DNA of 10,415 nucleotides, from positions 1-10,415 of the forward strand of contig CAZMCN010000075.1 in assembly GCA_964564845.1 (NCBI GenBank), written 5' to 3'. Source of the DNA: CAYXPG01 sp964564845. GTDB lineage: Bacteria > Planctomycetota > Phycisphaerae > Sedimentisphaerales > Anaerobacaceae. Made by a program: the position numbers and the translations under genes. Under the pieces are notes generated by a model. It saw only the letters and a program-made list of their open reading frames with translations, was not told the DNA's origin and made no database searches. Below are positions 1-5,508 of this stretch, piece by piece (positions within the stretch are counted from its first letter, which is position 1; every line of letters begins with the position of its first letter).

Positions 1-1400
1 AGTTCATTCTGTACCGGACGGGTTATGAGCAGTTCAAAAAAATAGGCTCGTCCGAGGAATTTTTCAGATTTTTGCACAGCGAAGGCGAACTGGATGAACG
101 CAAGGTAAGTAAAAATATCGACAATCGCAGGATATATATAGACCTCGAGGAAGAACTGGTTTACAGTCTTAACACCCAGTATGCGGGCAATACGATAGGG
201 CTGAAAAAACCGGCTCTTCGGCTGGGCATCCACAGGGCTTCAAAAAAGGGATGGCTGTGTGAACATATGTTCGTGCTCGGTGCTCATGGGCCGGGCGGAC
301 GCATAACCTATTTTACCGGAGCGTTTCCCTCGGCCTGCGGAAAAACCTCGACTGCTATGCTTACCGGACAAACCCTTATCGGCGACGATATTGCTTACTT
401 TCGCAAAATAGACGGCAAAGTGCATTGTGTAAACGTGGAAAAAGGAATATTCGGGATTATTCGCGATGTCAATCCACAGGACGACCCCATCATTTACGAT
501 GCCCTGACGAAACCCTGTGAGGTTATCTTCTCAAATGTTATGTATGACGACAAATTAAAGCCCTACTGGCTGGGGATGGGGATTGAGCCGCCGGATGAGG
601 GGATTAACCATTCCGGCCCCTGGCGCAAAGGCAATAAAGACGCCGAGGGCAATGAAATCAGCGTTTCGCACAGAAACGCTCGATACTGTCTGCATATTAC
701 AGACCTTCAAAACCGTGACGGGAAAATTGATGACCCGCAAGGGGTGCCGGTCGGAGGGTTTATTTACGGCGGCCGCGACAGCGACACCTGGGCCCCTATC
801 GAGGAGGCCTTTAACTGGACAGAGGGTATCATCGGAAAAGGTGCCTCAATCGAGTCCGAAACCACCGCTGCGACCCTCGGCAAAGAGGGCGTTAGAAAAT
901 TTAATCTGATGGCAAATCTCGATTTCCTCTCAATACCTCTTGGCAGGTACATCCGGAACAATCTGGACTTTATTGAAGGCGTTGAGAAGCCGCCCAAAAT
1001 TTTTTCTGTAAATTACTTCCTCAAAGACAAAGACGGCAAATACTTAAACGGTATGGCCGACAAAAAAGTCTGGATTCTGTGGGCTGAACTGCGAGTAAAC
1101 GGCGATGTTGACGCCATTGAGACGCCTACCGGCTTAATACCAAAATACGAAGACCTGGAAAAACTCTTCAAAGAGCATCTCGACCAACAATATAGCCGGG
1201 ACGATTATATCCGGCAGTTCACGATTCGTATCCCCGAAAGCCTTGCCAAACTGGACCGTATCGAGAATATCTATAAACAGGATGTTCCCGATACACCCCA
1301 AATCGCTTTTGAGACCTTTGCCGAGTTGCGCAAACGCCTCAAAGAGGCCCGGAATAAGTATGGCGATTACATCTCACCGTTCGATTTGGAAGGCAAATAA
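1..1400 (+). CDS. pckG: Phosphoenolpyruvate carboxykinase (GTP), 5'-truncated by window edge
   Basis: This enzyme interconverts oxaloacetate + GTP and phosphoenolpyruvate + GDP + CO2 in the cytoplasm, at the entry to gluconeogenesis. The frame is open from base 3 to the TAA at 1398-1400, giving about 465 residues. The GTP-type family is usually about 600, so roughly 130-150 N-terminal residues lie outside the window and the TTG at 72 is not the real start. Visible family marks are NTQYAGNTIGLKK, the GTP-PEPCK P-loop FPSACGKTS (about bases 324-350), the kinase-2-like GDDIAYF, VNYFLKD and, near the C-terminus, a TPTGLIP stretch typical of the GTP (not ATP) family. Reading through residues such as TGYEQF upstream of base 72 confirms the gene continues leftwards. 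A GC-rich hairpin follows the stop. ppdK, another PEP-node enzyme, lies 4 kb away on the other strand. I see no frameshift or missing motif in the visible part. Confidence 0.96.
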   Translation, partial: FILYRTGYEQFKKIGSSEEFFRFLHSEGELDERKVSKNIDNRRIYIDLEEELVYSLNTQYAGNTIGLKKPALRLGIHRASKKGWLCEHMFVLGAHGPGGRITYFTGAFPSACGKTSTAMLTGQTLIGDDIAYFRKIDGKVHCVNVEKGIFGIIRDVNPQDDPIIYDALTKPCEVIFSNVMYDDKLKPYWLGMGIEPPDEGINHSGPWRKGNKDAEGNEISVSHRNARYCLHITDLQNRDGKIDDPQGVPVGGFIYGGRDSDTWAPIEEAFNWTEGIIGKGASIESETTAATLGKEGVRKFNLMANLDFLSIPLGRYIRNNLDFIEGVEKPPKIFSVNYFLKDKDGKYLNGMADKKVWILWAELRVNGDVDAIETPTGLIPKYEDLEKLFKEHLDQQYSRDDYIRQFTIRIPESLAKLDRIENIYKQDVPDTPQIAFETFAELRKRLKEARNKYGDYISPFDLEGK

Positions 1401-1432
1401 CGCCCCGTCTGAGTGATTTTCCGAGTGGGGCG
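1401..1432 (+). terminator. GC-rich hairpin directly after pckG (possible terminator)
   Basis: CGCCCC (1401-1406) pairs perfectly with GGGGCG (1427-1432) around a 20-base loop, starting at the base after the pckG stop codon. No T-tract follows, so intrinsic termination is uncertain. It could instead protect the mRNA 3' end. Confidence 0.4.
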
Positions 1433-1606
1433 ACTTTGGGCGGGTAAAACTGCCTCAATTTTTGCAAAAACAAGAAATTTCCTGCTTTTCCTACTAAAAG
1501 GACTTTAGAGCCGCGAAAAAGGGGCAGGAGGCTTTGCTTTAGCTTCTTCTCCAGCCGTTTTTGCCTGAAATTCGAAAAAAAAATTGATAAACGTCCCATA
1601 ATTTTC

Positions 1607-1645
1607 TTGACTTTTTTTGACAAACAAATTAAACTGAATTTTAAG
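1607..1645 (+). promoter_or_regulatory. Two overlapping sigma-70-type promoter candidates before the activator gene
   Basis: Two -35/-10 pairs with 17-bp spacers overlap: TTGACT (1607-1612) with TAAACT (1630-1635), and TTGACA (1617-1622) with TTTAAG (1640-1645). The -35 boxes are near consensus and each -10 matches 4 of 6. Either would give a leader of about 120 nt before the ATG at 1769. The rest of the 1401-1768 gap is A/T-rich and holds only a small GGTGA/TCACC hairpin (1728-1741) near the gene start. No convincing ORF is seen there. Confidence 0.45.
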
Positions 1646-1768
1646 AAGAAGATGGAGAGAGTGCCCCTCTTGGCCACGATTCTGGGGTTGGGGTAATTCT
1701 CACCATAAAAAATATCTGGAACGGAGTGGTGATTTTTCACCCAATACTCGGAAAGTTTTGCAAAGCCA

Positions 1769-2833
1769 ATGAGACAAAACTCTAACGGTGAATTAGCGCG
1801 GAGATTTGGCTCTGATGTTGACAATATGAGAGAGAGGCGTCTGCGGGAATCCACATCCGGCAGAGGTTACGCTCACATCGGTAATGACCATTTCATTGGC
1901 AAATCACCGGCATTTAATTCTATTCTTGAGACGATTAAAGCCGTTGCTGCGCGAAAGTGCTCGGTAGTAATAGTCGGTGAAACCGGGGTAGGTAAAGAGA
2001 TGGTTGCCCGCCAGATTCACCGGGCCAGCGAGCAAGCAGATGCAGTTTTTGTGCCCGTTGACTGCACCACTCTGACTGGGCATTTGTTTGAAAGCCAGCT
2101 TTTTGGCCATGTAAAGGGTGCATTTACCGGCGCTATTGACAGGACTCTCGGCTTCTTCAGGGCCGCCGACGGGGGCACAATCTTTCTTGACGAAATAAGC
2201 GAAATCCCGCTCGAGCTGCAGGCAAAATTACTGCGGGTCCTCCAGGAGAGTGCCGTAACCCCGCTTGGCTCTACAAAATCCTGTCCCATCGACGTGCGAG
2301 TGCTCTGCTCGTCTAACAGCAATCTGCACCAATTAGTCAAAGAAGGCTCATTCCGTTCCGACCTATACTATCGACTCAACGTAGTTACTCTGGAGGTACC
2401 GCCGCTTCGAGAGCGCAAAGAAGATATTCCTGTCCTGGCCGAGTATTTTCTGGCCAACCAGGCCGTTTTTTACGGTGAAGAACCCAAGGTACTCAGCCCT
2501 ACAGCCAAAGAGCTTATCTTAAACTATAGCTGGCCCGGCAATATCCGCGAATTGGCCAATGCGATGGAGCGAGGTTACGTTTTGACCACAGGACGGGAAA
2601 TCCAGGCTGGGGCACTGCCCTTCGAAATCATAATCGCCGAACCTGTCTCTTATCCCAAGCACGAACTGCCAACGCTTGATGAAGTACAGCGTAAAATCAT
2701 CACTCAAACTCTTGAATTCACAAAAGGGCGAAAACTCGCTGCGGCAAGGATTCTCGGAATTGAACGCCGTAAGCTCAACCGTCTTATTGAGAAGCTAAAC
2801 ATCTCAAACGTAAAGAAAAGCACCGAAAGCTAA
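1769..2833 (+). CDS. Sigma-54-dependent transcriptional activator (AAA+ plus Fis-type HTH, no sensor domain)
   Basis: Bacterial enhancer-binding protein, 354 aa, which uses ATP hydrolysis to remodel sigma-54 RNA polymerase at -24/-12 promoters. The central AAA+ domain (about residues 40-285) has Walker A GETGVGKE (70-77), the sigma-54-contacting loop GAFTGA (117-122), Walker B GGTIFLDE (135-142), arginine-finger region FRSDLYYRLN (195-204) and sensor II WPGNIREL (255-262). A Fis-like helix-turn-helix follows (about 318-346). The N-terminus is only about 40 charged residues, with no receiver, PAS, GAF or other sensor, so the input must come from elsewhere or the protein is active by level. ATG 1769 has only a poor, distant GGAAAG. 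ATG 1826 is an alternative with no better ribosome site. A sigma-54 promoter match lies 320 bp downstream of its stop, suggesting that as the target (inference). The specific regulator family is not assigned. Confidence 0.93.
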   Translation: MRQNSNGELARRFGSDVDNMRERRLRESTSGRGYAHIGNDHFIGKSPAFNSILETIKAVAARKCSVVIVGETGVGKEMVARQIHRASEQADAVFVPVDCTTLTGHLFESQLFGHVKGAFTGAIDRTLGFFRAADGGTIFLDEISEIPLELQAKLLRVLQESAVTPLGSTKSCPIDVRVLCSSNSNLHQLVKEGSFRSDLYYRLNVVTLEVPPLRERKEDIPVLAEYFLANQAVFYGEEPKVLSPTAKELILNYSWPGNIRELANAMERGYVLTTGREIQAGALPFEIIIAEPVSYPKHELPTLDEVQRKIITQTLEFTKGRKLAAARILGIERRKLNRLIEKLNISNVKKSTES

Positions 2834-2886
2834 AACAATAGCATATAGCATATAGTGTTTTATCTTTCCAAAAGTATATCAAGTTC

Positions 2887-2917
2887 CAGGTGTTTTGAAA
2901 TTACCTGACACGTTTTT
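2887..2917 (+). terminator. Weak hairpin plus T-run after the activator gene
   Basis: CAGGT (2887-2891) pairs with ACCTG (2903-2907), followed after five bases by TTTTT (2913-2917). The stem is short, so it is a weak intrinsic terminator at best. It lies about 55 bases after the activator stop. Confidence 0.3.
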
Positions 2918-2934
2918 ACTGAATACAAAGTACA

Positions 2935-2947
2935 GTTAAGGCTTAAC
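2935..2947. promoter_or_regulatory. Perfect palindrome, candidate operator or enhancer site
   Basis: GTTAAG-G-CTTAAC is a perfect 6-bp inverted repeat around one base. It lies between the activator gene and the sigma-54 promoter match, about 220-245 bp upstream of the expected start site. This fits a protein-binding site, but the binder is unknown. Confidence 0.3.
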
Positions 2948-2953
2948 ATTATG

Positions 2954-2993
2954 CGACCAGTTTGGCCACTACCTGCCGAAGTGGTCGTTTTTT
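2954..2993 (+). terminator. Intrinsic terminator-like hairpin with T6, with a competing 5' arm
   Basis: GGCCACT (2964-2970) pairs with AGTGGTC (2980-2986, one G-U), and six Ts follow at 2988-2993, the classic intrinsic terminator layout. A second upstream arm, CGACCA (2954-2959), is perfectly complementary to TGGTCG (2982-2987) and competes for the same 3' strand. It probably ends transcripts from the activator gene and insulates the sigma-54 promoter downstream. Confidence 0.6.
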
Positions 2994-3042
2994 ACTAATC
3001 GCCTCACCTGCAAAAAGTTGCTGCAAAAATCTCCTCTCTGAG

Positions 3043-3057
3043 CGGCCATTATGGTCG
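3043..3057. promoter_or_regulatory. Inverted repeat CGGCCA-tta-TGGTCG, candidate enhancer site
   Basis: A 6-bp dyad with one mismatch, centred about 130 bp upstream of the start site expected from the -24/-12 match at 3156. That is the usual distance for sigma-54 activator binding. The half-site TGGTCG/CGACCA also occurs at 2954-2959 and 2982-2987. Assignment to the activator encoded at 1769 is inference. Confidence 0.35.
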
Positions 3058-3155
3058 GTTAGCAATAAAACGCCTCCAAAAAGCAATAAAAATATCCGGC
3101 ACATAACTTGAGTCGATAGAAGGAGTTAAAAATTTTTCTGCATAAAAAACGACTC

Positions 3156-3171
3156 TGGCATAACGTTCGCT
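3156..3171 (+). promoter_or_regulatory. Sigma-54 (-24/-12) promoter candidate
   Basis: The sequence TGGCATAACGTTCGCT has the invariant GG (3157-3158) and GC (3169-3170) separated by exactly ten bases. It agrees with TGGCAyr-N4-TTGCT at most positions, including TGGCA, the T at the start of the -12 box and GCT. The expected start is near 3181. It sits between a sigma-54 activator gene and the hairpin array, and the nearest + strand gene downstream starts at 3935, so it would make a leader of about 750 nt. Confidence 0.6.
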
Positions 3172-3227
3172 ATATATATTCAAGAAGTGGGTGAGGAAAC
3201 TGAAAACTCAAATGCTTAGGTTTTTTG

Positions 3228-3243
3228 CTCTTTGAAAAAAGAG
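3228..3243 (+). other. Small GAAA-capped hairpin in the leader
   Basis: CTCTTT (3228-3233) and AAAGAG (3238-3243) form a perfect 6-bp stem closed by GAAA, a stable GNRA-type tetraloop in RNA. It sits about 50 nt after the predicted sigma-54 start and just before the hairpin array. Confidence 0.35.
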
Positions 3244-3252
3244 ATATGTAAG

Positions 3253-3857
3253 GAGAGCAGCACGGCCGAAGAGGTCGTGAAAAAATAAATGCTCGCGAAG
3301 AGTTTTCTCTCCCCCAAGCTGGGCTTGGTAACTGAATATAACCTAAAAGGTTAGCAAGTCCGGCCGAAAATAAACACGGCTCTGCCGTGATATTGATAAA
3401 TGACATTTAGGTTAGGAACTCTTTCTCCTCTTCTTCGCTGGGTTTGGAGTTGTTGATGCAATGTCAGCGACAAGCCCAGCACGAAAGTAAACACGGGTTT
3501 ACCGTGATGTTGATAGCTTTGTAATTAAGAACTCTCTCTCCTTTTCTTCGCTGGGTTTTTGTTATTGTTGACGCAAGGTCGACGACAGGCCCAGCACAAA
3601 AGTATCCACAGTTCTTCTGTGGTATCTATAAAATGTTGAGAGTAAGGACTCTCTCTCTTCTTCGCTGGGTTTTGAGCTGCCGCTTTATTGCCGGCGACAA
3701 ACCCAGCATGAAAATAAACACGGCTCTGCCGTGATAACAGGTAAAAACTCAGATACTACAATAGGGGTAGGGAATTAAACTCATCTTTTTGCCAAGTTGT
3801 CAGTTGTTGGCGTGAAGTCGGCAGCAGGTTCAACTCATAAGCAATACGGTTTCACCG
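3253..3857 (+). repeat. Tandem array (period about 114 bp) of two alternating conserved hairpins; candidate structured RNA
   Basis: Two stems alternate. Hairpin B (CACGGC-tct-GCCGTG or variants) starts at 3261, 3375, 3492, 3606 and 3719, with a decayed copy ACGGT/ACCG at 3846: spacings 114, 117, 114, 113 and 127. Hairpin A (GCTGGGTTTG pairing with CAAACCCAGC-type arms) lies between them: 3318-3327/3355-3364, 3437-3446/3471-3480, 3550-3558/3587-3595, 3664-3672/3699-3707, with a weak copy at 3795-3799/3831-3835. A is capped by an inner stem such as GTTGAC-gcaag-GTCGAC (3567-3583), and a pyrimidine-rich tract precedes it. An A-rich linker resembling GAAARTAAA joins A to B. Base changes are paired: B at 3606 is CCACAG-ttctt-CTGTGG, so both arms changed together. 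No ORF runs through the array on the + strand. Family unknown. The strand is assumed from the promoter and flanking genes. Confidence 0.8.
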
Positions 3858-3877
3858 CAGCAGTACGTAACATACAG

Positions 3878-3897
3878 GGAAGTTCAACTGAACTTTC
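3878..3897 (+). promoter_or_regulatory. Hairpin just upstream of the pseudo-receiver gene
   Basis: GGAAGTTC (3878-3885) pairs with GAACTTTC (3890-3897) over eight positions with one G-U and an AACT loop. It ends 27 bases before the AGGA ribosome site and could affect translation of the gene at 3935 or mRNA stability. Confidence 0.35.
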
Positions 3898-3934
3898 GTG
3901 GTGGTGTGTCTTTAGTGGTACAAAAGGAAATAAA

Positions 3935-4345
3935 ATGGTCGTTCTCGTACGTGCAAATGTATTAACGGTTGGCCTCGACGGCAAAAATGAGGTCCTGCGG
4001 GAATTGCCGATTCGGCTGATAACAATGCCGTCCGGTAGTGAAGCAGTTCACTCTTTCAGAAACGAAAGGTTCGACAGCGTTATCAGCAAGTGGGATTTGG
4101 ATGATATGCGCGACGGCCGGTTCATAAAGAACTTGAGAGCCGTAAAGCCGGACATCCCAACCATAGTTTTCATCAGGGCAGATGCACCGGCACAGGAAAT
4201 CGCCGCTCGAAGTCTGGGAGTTTCGGCAGTCCTGACCGATGAAGCCGACGATGAGTTCTTTCGCCAAACCGTTGCCAACGTCCTGGGTATCAAAGACGTT
4301 GTTTCAATAGAATCAATATCTCCTGTAAGAAACAGATATGATTGA
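3935..4345 (+). CDS. Receiver-like (CheY-fold) protein lacking the phosphoacceptor Asp; unknown function
   Basis: A 136-residue protein that looks like one receiver domain. Expected elements appear in order: a first strand (VLTVG, 9-13), an alpha/beta stretch ending in FDSVIS (46-51), a turn ending in DG (60-61), the IPTIVFIRA strand (74-82), the AARSLGVSAVL helix/strand (90-100) and a last helix (about 104-118). Key residues are missing. The usual acidic pair after the first strand is GLDGKN, the phosphoacceptor position falls at S51/K52 rather than Asp, and the conserved Lys after the fifth strand is replaced around D102. It is therefore probably not phosphorylated and may be a protein-interaction module. 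ATG 3935 was chosen because AAAGGAAA lies six bases before it. A longer frame from TTG 3797 would run through the decayed hairpin repeat and has no ribosome site. It lies between hairpin elements, which points to joint regulation with the PEP-CTERM gene. Confidence 0.72.
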   Translation: MVVLVRANVLTVGLDGKNEVLRELPIRLITMPSGSEAVHSFRNERFDSVISKWDLDDMRDGRFIKNLRAVKPDIPTIVFIRADAPAQEIAARSLGVSAVLTDEADDEFFRQTVANVLGIKDVVSIESISPVRNRYD

Positions 4346-4488
4346 GAGCAGACACGGCTGATATTAAAGTCGTGATAATGACTAACGCTCACGAAGAGTT
4401 TTCTATTTCCCAGGCCGGGTTTGAGGGCCGAAAAGCTAAACAAGCAAGGTCGTCAAACCTGGCAGAAAGTAAACACGGCTCTGCCGTG
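4344..4488 (+). repeat. Separate copy of the hairpin element, overlapping the pseudo-receiver stop
   Basis: It begins with GAGAGCAG at 4344, exactly as the array does at 3253. Hairpin B (CACGGC 4353-4358 / GTCGTG 4369-4374), hairpin A (GCCGGGTTTG 4414-4423 / CAAACCTGGC 4454-4463) and a second B (CACGGC-tct-GCCGTG, 4474-4488) follow. It also shares the block GAAGAGTTTTCT (4393-4404) with the first array unit (3297-3308). In A the third pair is C-G where array copies have U-A, a compensatory change. It separates the pseudo-receiver gene from the PEP-CTERM gene and would lie in a shared mRNA. Confidence 0.75.
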
Positions 4489-4566
4489 ATAATTATAAAT
4501 GGTATTAAGCTAAGAGGCCGTAAAGATTAGTGGCCGACAGTGGGGAGGGCCAATTCAGCCAAAGAC

Positions 4567-4597
4567 GCGCATTTTGCGCAGGTTTAGGTTCTGCGCA
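4567..4597 (+). promoter_or_regulatory. Overlapping alternative hairpins in the PEP-CTERM gene leader
   Basis: Three GCGC cores (4567-4570, 4576-4579, 4593-4596) allow two exclusive pairings: GCGC/GCGC (4567-4579) or TGCGCA/TGCGCA (4575-4580 with 4592-4597). This sits 44 bases before the start codon. Nearby, GGCC/GGCC around 4514-4534 could also pair. A regulatory role is possible but unproven. The rest of 4489-4640 shows no gene or clear promoter. Confidence 0.3.
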
Positions 4598-4640
4598 TAG
4601 AAATAAATGCCGACCGGTTGCATTGCAGAAGGGTGAAAAA

Positions 4641-5372
4641 ATGCGAAAGATTAGTATGGCCTTTTCGGTGGCAATTGTGCTGGCTGTGCCTTGTGCAGCA
4701 GTTGCGGTTCTTGGTACAGTTGAGACGGCATTTGATGATTATGGTGTAGGCGGCTATGCCAAAGTTTGGGGCGGCGGTTTAACAGGCGTCTGGACCTATA
4801 GCGGCCTGCGGATACTTCAGAAGAGCGGCGGCACAGGCCAGGGAGAACTTTGGGCTGACGGACCAATCGCCGCCTTTTGCATTGAACTAAACCAGCGGGT
4901 ATCCAAAAACACATTAGTGTACGATGTAATTATGCCGGAAAATGCTCCGACCCCACAGACATCCCTTGGAGGGCCTATGGGTGCCCTCAAGGCAGGATAT
5001 ATTGGCGAACTATGGCAGGCACACTTCGAGCCGGAGTGGCTCGGTGCCGGCGACGGCTACAGCCCAGAAGCCGAGGCATTTCAGATAGCTATATGGGAAA
5101 TCGTTTACGAAGACATCCCGGAAATATCAGCTCCAGAGTGGGACGTCGAGGTTGATGGCACGGACGGCCCCCTTGGTTTCCGTTGCAAATATGCTGCTAC
5201 GACTCTGGCCAATGAATGGTTGGGGGAATTGACCGGCCAGGGTACACAAGCACAGTTGCTGGCCTTAGTTCACCCATGCAGACAGGACTTTGTTAGTGAG
5301 GTCCCGGAGCCAACTGTAATAATGCTGCTCGGGCTGGGCACGGTGATTTTGCTGAGAAAACGCAAGGCCTGA
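4641..5372 (+). CDS. Secreted PEP-CTERM surface protein with a candidate Cys-Gln thioester domain
   Basis: A 243-residue exported protein. The N-terminus is a Sec signal peptide (basic MRK, hydrophobic 7-22, likely cut near AVA, 20-22). The C-terminus is a PEP-CTERM anchor: EVPEP (220-224), a hydrophobic segment (about 225-238) and RKRKA. Exosortase would cleave there and hand the protein to the envelope or matrix. No exosortase gene is in the window. The body contains AFCIEL (C80) and, 68 residues later, AFQIAIWE (Q148), resembling the Cys and QxAIW motifs of TQXA/thioester domains, which form a Cys-Gln bond for covalent adhesion. C182 and C213 are the other mature cysteines and might form a disulfide. 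The start was chosen at ATG 4641, preceded by AGAAGGGTG and followed at once by the signal peptide. A longer frame from 4530 would put 37 hydrophilic residues before it. The gene is probably co-transcribed with the pseudo-receiver. It converges on tRNA-His with 14 bp between them. Confidence 0.86.
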   Translation: MRKISMAFSVAIVLAVPCAAVAVLGTVETAFDDYGVGGYAKVWGGGLTGVWTYSGLRILQKSGGTGQGELWADGPIAAFCIELNQRVSKNTLVYDVIMPENAPTPQTSLGGPMGALKAGYIGELWQAHFEPEWLGAGDGYSPEAEAFQIAIWEIVYEDIPEISAPEWDVEVDGTDGPLGFRCKYAATTLANEWLGELTGQGTQAQLLALVHPCRQDFVSEVPEPTVIMLLGLGTVILLRKRKA

Positions 5373-5386
5373 AATAAAACAAAAAG

Positions 5387-5460
5387 GGTGAAAGAGGGGA
5401 CTCGAACCCCCGACCCCTGGATCCACAATCCAGTGCTCTAACCAGCTGAGCTACTTTCAC
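5387..5460 (-). tRNA. tRNA-His (anticodon GTG)
   Basis: On the minus strand the acceptor stem GTGAAAG (complement of 5454-5460) pairs with CTTTCAC (complement of 5388-5394). The D arm has AGCTCAGCTGG, the anticodon arm is CTGGA-TTGTGGA-TCCAG with anticodon GTG, and the T arm contains GGTTCGAGTCC. The base before G1 (5461) is a genomic G and the discriminator is C, so the G-1:C73 pair special to tRNA-His is encoded. CCA is not encoded, so nucleotidyltransferase must add it. A TTTTT run follows immediately (complement of 5381-5385), which may help end transcription. Confidence 0.96.
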
Positions 5461-5479
5461 CACTTTTCGACTATTTTCA

Positions 5480-5508
5480 ATTGTAAATTTTCGCTCGTAG
5501 AAAGTCAA
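5480..5508 (-). promoter_or_regulatory. Sigma-70 promoter for tRNA-His
   Basis: Read on the minus strand: -35 TTGACT (complement of 5503-5508), a 17-bp spacer and -10 TACAAT (complement of 5480-5485). The start would be near 5473, about 12 bases before the tRNA. The -35 box directly abuts the ppdK stop codon (5509-5511). Confidence 0.7.

Noticed and set aside
1339..1854. A 171-codon open frame on the - strand
   Set aside because: It spans the pckG end, an A/T-rich promoter region and the activator start, with no domain and no ribosome site.
3253..3857. Tandem glycine or cyclic-di-GMP (GEMM) riboswitches
   Set aside because: The conserved cores of these classes as I know them are not present. 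Only generic features such as hairpins with A-rich linkers match.
3797..3934. 46-residue N-terminal extension of the pseudo-receiver from TTG 3797
   Set aside because: This stretch is a decayed copy of the hairpin unit plus another hairpin. A good AGGA site six bases before ATG 3935 and the fold boundary support the shorter form.
3253..4488. CRISPR array
   Set aside because: The repeats are long, variable and spaced about 114 bp, with conserved linkers rather than unique spacers. There are no cas genes.
3253..4488. Integron attC sites around a cassette gene
   Set aside because: The element-gene-element layout prompted the idea, but I found no RYYYAAC/GTTRRRY core pairs at the element ends and no integrase.
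4342..4530. 62-codon frame from TTG 4342
   Set aside because: It lies wholly within the hairpin element between two genes. No ribosome site and no protein-like composition were seen.
4641..4712. Lipoprotein signal at C18 of the PEP-CTERM protein
   Set aside because: The residue before the Cys is Pro, which does not fit the lipobox. A signal peptidase I site near residue 22 fits better.
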